Below are positions 23,423 through 25,783 of a DNA stretch of 25,783 nt, in pieces (positions within the stretch are counted from its first letter, which is position 1; each line of letters starts with the position of its first letter). A program made the translations under genes and the position numbers. The notes beneath the pieces are model-generated. The model was given only the letters and a program-made list of their open reading frames with translations. It was not told the DNA's origin and ran no database searches. This stretch comes from JANRIC01 sp033765345 (GTDB taxonomy: Bacteria; Bacteroidota; Bacteroidia; Cytophagales; Microscillaceae), in the NCBI GenBank assembly GCA_033765345.1, contig JANRIC010000028.1, forward strand, positions 1-25,783. Reading direction: 5' to 3'.

Positions 23423-23459
23423 CAAAAATAGGCATTGCTAATTTTACTTTATATTTTTG
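23423..23459. promoter_or_regulatory. Divergent lpxB/hisF promoter region
   Basis: Two exact TAnnTTTG elements point in opposite directions: TATTTTTG on the minus strand (plus 23423-23430) facing lpxB, and TATTTTTG on the plus strand (23452-23459) facing hisF, 20 bp before its ATG. Clear -33 TTTG elements are missing for both (a TTG at 23435-23437 is only 14 bp from the hisF -7). No his leader peptide or attenuator is visible. Confidence 0.45.
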
Positions 23460-23479
23460 CCCTTTGAAAAATGATGCCT

Positions 23480-24235
23480 ATGCTTACTAAAAGAATTATT
23501 CCTTGTCTGGACATCAAAGATGGTAAAACTGTCAAAGGTGTCAATTTTGTTAATCTGCGAGATGCAGGTGATCCCGTCGAACTCGCAGCCCTGTACACCG
23601 CCCAAGGAGCTGATGAATTGGTTTTTCTGGATATTACCGCTACCGTTGAGAAAAGAAAAACCCTGTCAGAGCTGGTCAAAAGAATTGCACGTGAAATTAA
23701 CATTCCCTTTACCGTCGGGGGAGGTATCAAAAGTATAGAAGATGTAAGCATTTTGCTGAATTCAGGAGCTGATAAAATCTCTGTCAATTCTGCCGCAGTA
23801 AATAATCCAACACTGATTGAAACTCTTGCCAAAGAATTCGGCAGTCAGGCGGTTGTTGTAGCAATTGATACCAACCTCATTGATGGTGAATGGTTTGTAT
23901 TTGTTCAGGGAGGACGTACCCCTACGCCATTTAAAACTTTTGAATGGATCAAAGAAGCCGAAAGCAAAGGCGCAGGCGAAATTCTTCTTACCTCAATGAA
24001 GCACGATGGTACTAAAAAAGGTTTTGCCAATGTACTTACTGCACAGGTTTCCGATTTGGTCAAAATACCTGTAATCGCCTCCGGAGGAGCAGGAAATATG
24101 CTGCACTTTGCAGAAGTATTTCAGGAAGGTAAAGCAGACGCAGCCCTGGCAGCCAGCGTATTTCATTTTAGAGAAATCCCTATCCCAGAACTGAAAAATT
24201 ATTTATCTACTCAAGGAATCCTTGTGAGAATGTAA
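23480..24235 (+). CDS. hisF: Imidazole glycerol phosphate synthase cyclase subunit HisF
   Basis: A 251-residue (beta/alpha)8-barrel cyclase. It uses ammonia supplied by HisH to convert PRFAR to imidazole glycerol phosphate and AICAR, in histidine biosynthesis. From the ATG at 23480, the two catalytic aspartates fall at D11 (RIIPCLDIKDGKTVKGVNF) and D130 (VVVAIDTN), the same numbers as in the well-studied Thermotoga HisF. This supports that start over the ATGs at 23471 and 23474. The phosphate-binding motifs VGGGIKS and ASGGAGN and the segment DKISVNSAAV are present. hisIE follows after 15 bp. hisA, hisH and the other his genes that usually precede hisF are not upstream here; lpxB is divergent instead. 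Confidence 0.97.
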   Translation: MLTKRIIPCLDIKDGKTVKGVNFVNLRDAGDPVELAALYTAQGADELVFLDITATVEKRKTLSELVKRIAREINIPFTVGGGIKSIEDVSILLNSGADKISVNSAAVNNPTLIETLAKEFGSQAVVVAIDTNLIDGEWFVFVQGGRTPTPFKTFEWIKEAESKGAGEILLTSMKHDGTKKGFANVLTAQVSDLVKIPVIASGGAGNMLHFAEVFQEGKADAALAASVFHFREIPIPELKNYLSTQGILVRM

Positions 24236-24250
24236 AAATTGATTAATATC

Positions 24251-24847
24251 ATGAAACTAGACTTTAACAAATTAGAAGGTTTGATCCCAGCGATAATTCA
24301 GGACGCCCAAAGCCAAAAAGTATTAATGCTGGGCTTTATGAATAAAGAAGCACTTTCTAAAACACAGGAAGAAGGTATCGTCACTTTTTTTAGCCGAAGT
24401 AAACAAAAACTCTGGACCAAAGGCGAAACCTCCGGCAATTTTTTAGACGTAGTAGACATCAAGACCGATTGCGACAACGATACACTCTTGATCAAAGTAC
24501 ACCCAAGAGGTCCAGTATGCCATACCGGAGCCGATACCTGTTTTGAAGAAGAAAATAACGGCAATTTCTTAGATAAACTGGAAAGCGTCATACGTGCCTA
24601 TAAGTCCGAACCTCGTGAAGGCTCGTATACCAGCTCTTTATTTAAAAAAGGCATCAATAAAATCGCCCAGAAAGTAGGGGAAGAAGCCATAGAGCTTGTC
24701 ATCGAAGCCAAAGACCAAAATGATGAACTTTTCAAAAATGAAGCCGCCGATTTACTGTATCACTACCTGGTCTTACTCACAGAAAAAGGCTTCAGTTTTG
24801 CCGATATTGTGAAAGTACTAGAACAAAGACACAAACCTCAACCGTAG
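24251..24847 (+). CDS. hisIE: Bifunctional phosphoribosyl-AMP cyclohydrolase / phosphoribosyl-ATP pyrophosphatase HisIE
   Basis: A 198-residue fusion enzyme carrying out the second and third steps of histidine biosynthesis. The N-terminal HisI domain (about 1-105) has VLMLGFMNKEALSKTQEEG, FFSRSKQKLWTKGETSGN, the metal-binding DCDNDTLLI and the Cys-containing PVCHTGADTCF. The C-terminal HisE domain (about 112-198) has the nucleotide pyrophosphatase motifs SYTSSLFKKGINKIAQKVGE, EEAIELVIEAK and NEAADLLYHYLVLL. The start is the ATG at 24251; the TTG four codons upstream is in frame but less likely. It lies 15 bp after hisF and is presumably cotranscribed with it. It is convergent with the DUF2256 gene, 11 bp away. 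Confidence 0.96.
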   Translation: MKLDFNKLEGLIPAIIQDAQSQKVLMLGFMNKEALSKTQEEGIVTFFSRSKQKLWTKGETSGNFLDVVDIKTDCDNDTLLIKVHPRGPVCHTGADTCFEEENNGNFLDKLESVIRAYKSEPREGSYTSSLFKKGINKIAQKVGEEAIELVIEAKDQNDELFKNEAADLLYHYLVLLTEKGFSFADIVKVLEQRHKPQP

Positions 24848-24858
24848 GAGTTTAGGTT

Positions 24859-25005
24859 TTAATCCAACCAGCGTTGTCTTCGGCAACGCTCACTACAATA
24901 TTTTACTTCATCCCAGCATAGAGTCCATTTTTTGCGCCAAACAAAAGGACGTGCACATACCACACAATTTTTTTTAGGGAGATCAGATTTTTTTCTGGAT
25001 TTCAT
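24859..25005 (-). CDS. DUF2256 zinc-ribbon small protein
   Basis: A 48-residue basic protein starting MKSRKKSDLPKKNCVVCARP. It continues with the hallmark FVWRKKWTLCWDEVKYCSER and ends CRRQRWLD. The CxxC (C14, C17) and CxxxC (C37, C41) pairs, plus the FVWRKKW and WDEVKYCS blocks, are the signature of DUF2256 (PF10013), a small presumed zinc-binding family of unknown function. The length is typical. It has an ATG start at 25005 and ends 11 bp from hisIE in the opposite direction. A weak promoter match (TCAATTTG, plus 25049-25056) lies upstream. In other bacteria DUF2256 genes are sometimes found near photolyase/cryptochrome genes; none is visible here. Confidence 0.92.
   Translation of the reverse strand: MKSRKKSDLPKKNCVVCARPFVWRKKWTLCWDEVKYCSERCRRQRWLD
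24870..24890 (+). terminator. UUCG-type hairpin after hisIE, inside the DUF2256 3' end
   Basis: A 7-bp perfect stem (agcgttg 24870-24876, caacgct 24884-24890). The intervening tcttcgg can add a C-G closing pair around a UUCG tetraloop, leaving one bulged base. It starts 22 bp after the hisIE stop and could act as its terminator, although no T-run follows. It overlaps DUF2256 codons for RCRRQ, so part of the sequence is constrained by coding. Confidence 0.4.
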
Positions 25006-25440
25006 AATAACCTATGAAGTTAATTCTATTGATGGGAATAATTTTACTCAAATTGAAACGATTTTAAAATAAGTAAATGTAAGTCTTTTGCAAGAAGCTC
25101 TTATTCCATAAATGGCTGAATTACTCTAACCCGCCTATAAAATAGCCTCATTTGGAATTAACAATCTACGCTATCCTTAATTACCATTTGTTTCAATGAA
25201 TGTTCAACACTATTCAAAAATTCTCAGAATGCATCGTGAAAGAGTATCCTGTTATTATTTTGATAAACAACAGATTATCGAATCTTATGTTCTTAATGAA
25301 GCTTTAAGCACGTCTTTTTTAATCTTAATTATGCTTTCAAAAGTCGATTTGTATAATTTTAAAGATACTTAAAATGCTGATAATCAATATTTTTAATATT
25401 AAATTTTTTGTCACCTCTAATTTTTATTGTAAAATAATCA
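25006..25440. other. AT-rich non-coding stretch left of the tandem promoters
   Basis: 435 bp with no recognised gene, RNA or repeat. The longest sensible ORF is a 58-codon frame at 25196-25372 (plus), starting MNVQHYSKILRMHRERVS. It has no recognisable family or good promoter spacing, and I do not annotate it as a gene. The region may be a leader or upstream-activating (AT-rich) region for the strong promoters that follow. Confidence 0.5.
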
Positions 25441-25448
25441 ATAAGTTA

Positions 25449-25479
25449 TTTGTAAGTATGAGAATATTCACTACCTTTG
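25449..25479 (+). promoter_or_regulatory. Tandem promoter P1
   Basis: TTTG at 25449-25452, 19 bp spacing, TACCTTTG at 25472-25479: a full match to the Bacteroidota consensus TTTG-N19-TAnnTTTG. The presumed start region (CAATCCCAAACG) resembles that of P2. It is the first of three similarly oriented promoters. Confidence 0.8.
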
Positions 25480-25543
25480 CAATCCCAAACGGATGAAAGG
25501 CATAGAGAATTGGGGAGTTGTTAAAAAAAATTGTTAAAAAAAG

Positions 25544-25575
25544 TTTGGTAGTTTAGGGGATTTGATTTAGTTTTG
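25544..25575 (+). promoter_or_regulatory. Tandem promoter P2
   Basis: TTTG at 25544-25547, 20 bp spacing, TAGTTTTG at 25568-25575. The initially transcribed sequence CACTCCCAAACG closely matches that of P1 (CAATCCCAAACG). It lies 96 bp after P1. Confidence 0.8.
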
Positions 25576-25686
25576 CACTCCCAAACGAAAGAAATAAAGA
25601 GGAAAAGAGAGGATAGAGGCGTTGTTGAAAAAAAAGTGATAGAAAGATTTGTTAGTTTAGGGGATTTGATTTAGTTTTGCACTCCC
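25549..25686 (+). repeat. 34-bp perfect direct repeat carrying P2 and P3
   Basis: The 34-bp segment at 25549-25582 recurs exactly at 25653-25686, 104 bp later. It covers the promoter spacer, the TAGTTTTG element and the start-site sequence gcactccc. The intervening parts of the units are also alike (gttgtt followed by an A-run), so the cassette looks like a diverged tandem duplication. Confidence 0.9.
25648..25679 (+). promoter_or_regulatory. Tandem promoter P3
   Basis: TTTG at 25648-25651, 20 bp spacing, TAGTTTTG at 25672-25679. It is identical to P2 over 34 bp, including the spacer and the start-site region. About 100 bp of leader follows before the window ends without a start codon or rRNA sequence that I can recognise. 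Confidence 0.8.
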
Positions 25687-25783
25687 TTTTGGTTAGGAAA
25701 AAGTAAAAGAGTTAAGATAAGGTTTAGGGGCTGAGAGAAGAGGTGTCAAAAATAATACCTAAAATAGGAATAGGTACAAAGTA

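Noticed and set aside
25196..25372. 58-codon plus-strand ORF starting MNVQHYSKIL
   Set aside because: No recognisable family, no well-spaced promoter, and it lies in AT-rich sequence. It could be a remnant or a real small gene, but the evidence is too thin to annotate it.
25687..25783. Start of 16S rRNA
   Set aside because: No sequence resembling the conserved 16S 5' end is present before the window stops; only a possible leader is seen.

Overview
The window looks like chromosomal DNA of a Bacteroidota bacterium, probably from the Cytophagales/Flexibacter-like part of the phylum. Three observations support this. There is a very large secreted protein with a gliding-motility/type IX secretion (T9SS) type B C-terminal domain beside a PorP/SprF-family gene. 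Several gene starts are preceded by the Bacteroidota promoter (TTTG, about 19-20 bp, TAnnTTTG). Shine-Dalgarno sequences are largely absent. The base composition is moderately AT-rich. No phage, transposon, CRISPR or plasmid functions are visible, and the genes look vertically inherited and mostly intact.

Layout. 1-189: a near-perfect 21-bp tandem array that probably continues past the left edge. 209-1111 (-): a DUF1295 membrane protein. 1247-10429 (-): a two-gene T9SS cell-surface operon, in which a 2513-residue adhesin-like protein (ELWxxDGT-type repeats, NHL propeller, about 12 PKD-like repeats, type B CTD) is followed by a PorP/SprF protein fused to an OmpA domain. 10619-13193 (-): a small hypothetical protein, DprA, and a membrane J-domain/TPR protein. 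13324-15212 (+): an aldehyde dehydrogenase of the 2-aminomuconate-semialdehyde type, overlapping a small secreted protein. 15218-17523 (-): a conserved pair of unknown function, a parallel beta-helix protein and a diheme cytochrome c (TIGR03805/TIGR03806, SO2930 type). 17524-18067: a 544-bp intergenic region with a structured hairpin and promoters. 18068-19930 (+): mnmG, followed by a perfect 17-bp hairpin. 20107-21051 (-): a DUF4349 lipoprotein. 21214-22227 (+): a lipoprotein archaemetzincin. 22234-23373 (-): lpxB. 23480-24847 (+): hisF and hisIE. 24859-25005 (-): a 48-residue DUF2256 zinc-ribbon gene. 25006-25440: AT-rich with nothing firm. 25449-25686: three tandem Bacteroidota promoters in roughly 100-bp repeated units, pointing at a strongly expressed gene, most likely an rRNA operon, just beyond the right edge.

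Functionally, the window mixes housekeeping genes (tRNA wobble modification, lipid A synthesis, histidine synthesis, DNA uptake/processing) with envelope and secreted functions (surface adhesin and its T9SS partner, periplasmic cytochrome pair, lipoproteins, metalloprotease). The most unusual items are the adhesin/PorP-OmpA pair, the beta-helix/cytochrome pair, the bacterial archaemetzincin, the 21-bp array and the tandem promoter cassette. Four gene starts were moved from apparent TTG codons to downstream ATGs (genes ending at 12750, 15218, 16294 and 20107), and the hisF and hisIE starts were also moved downstream.
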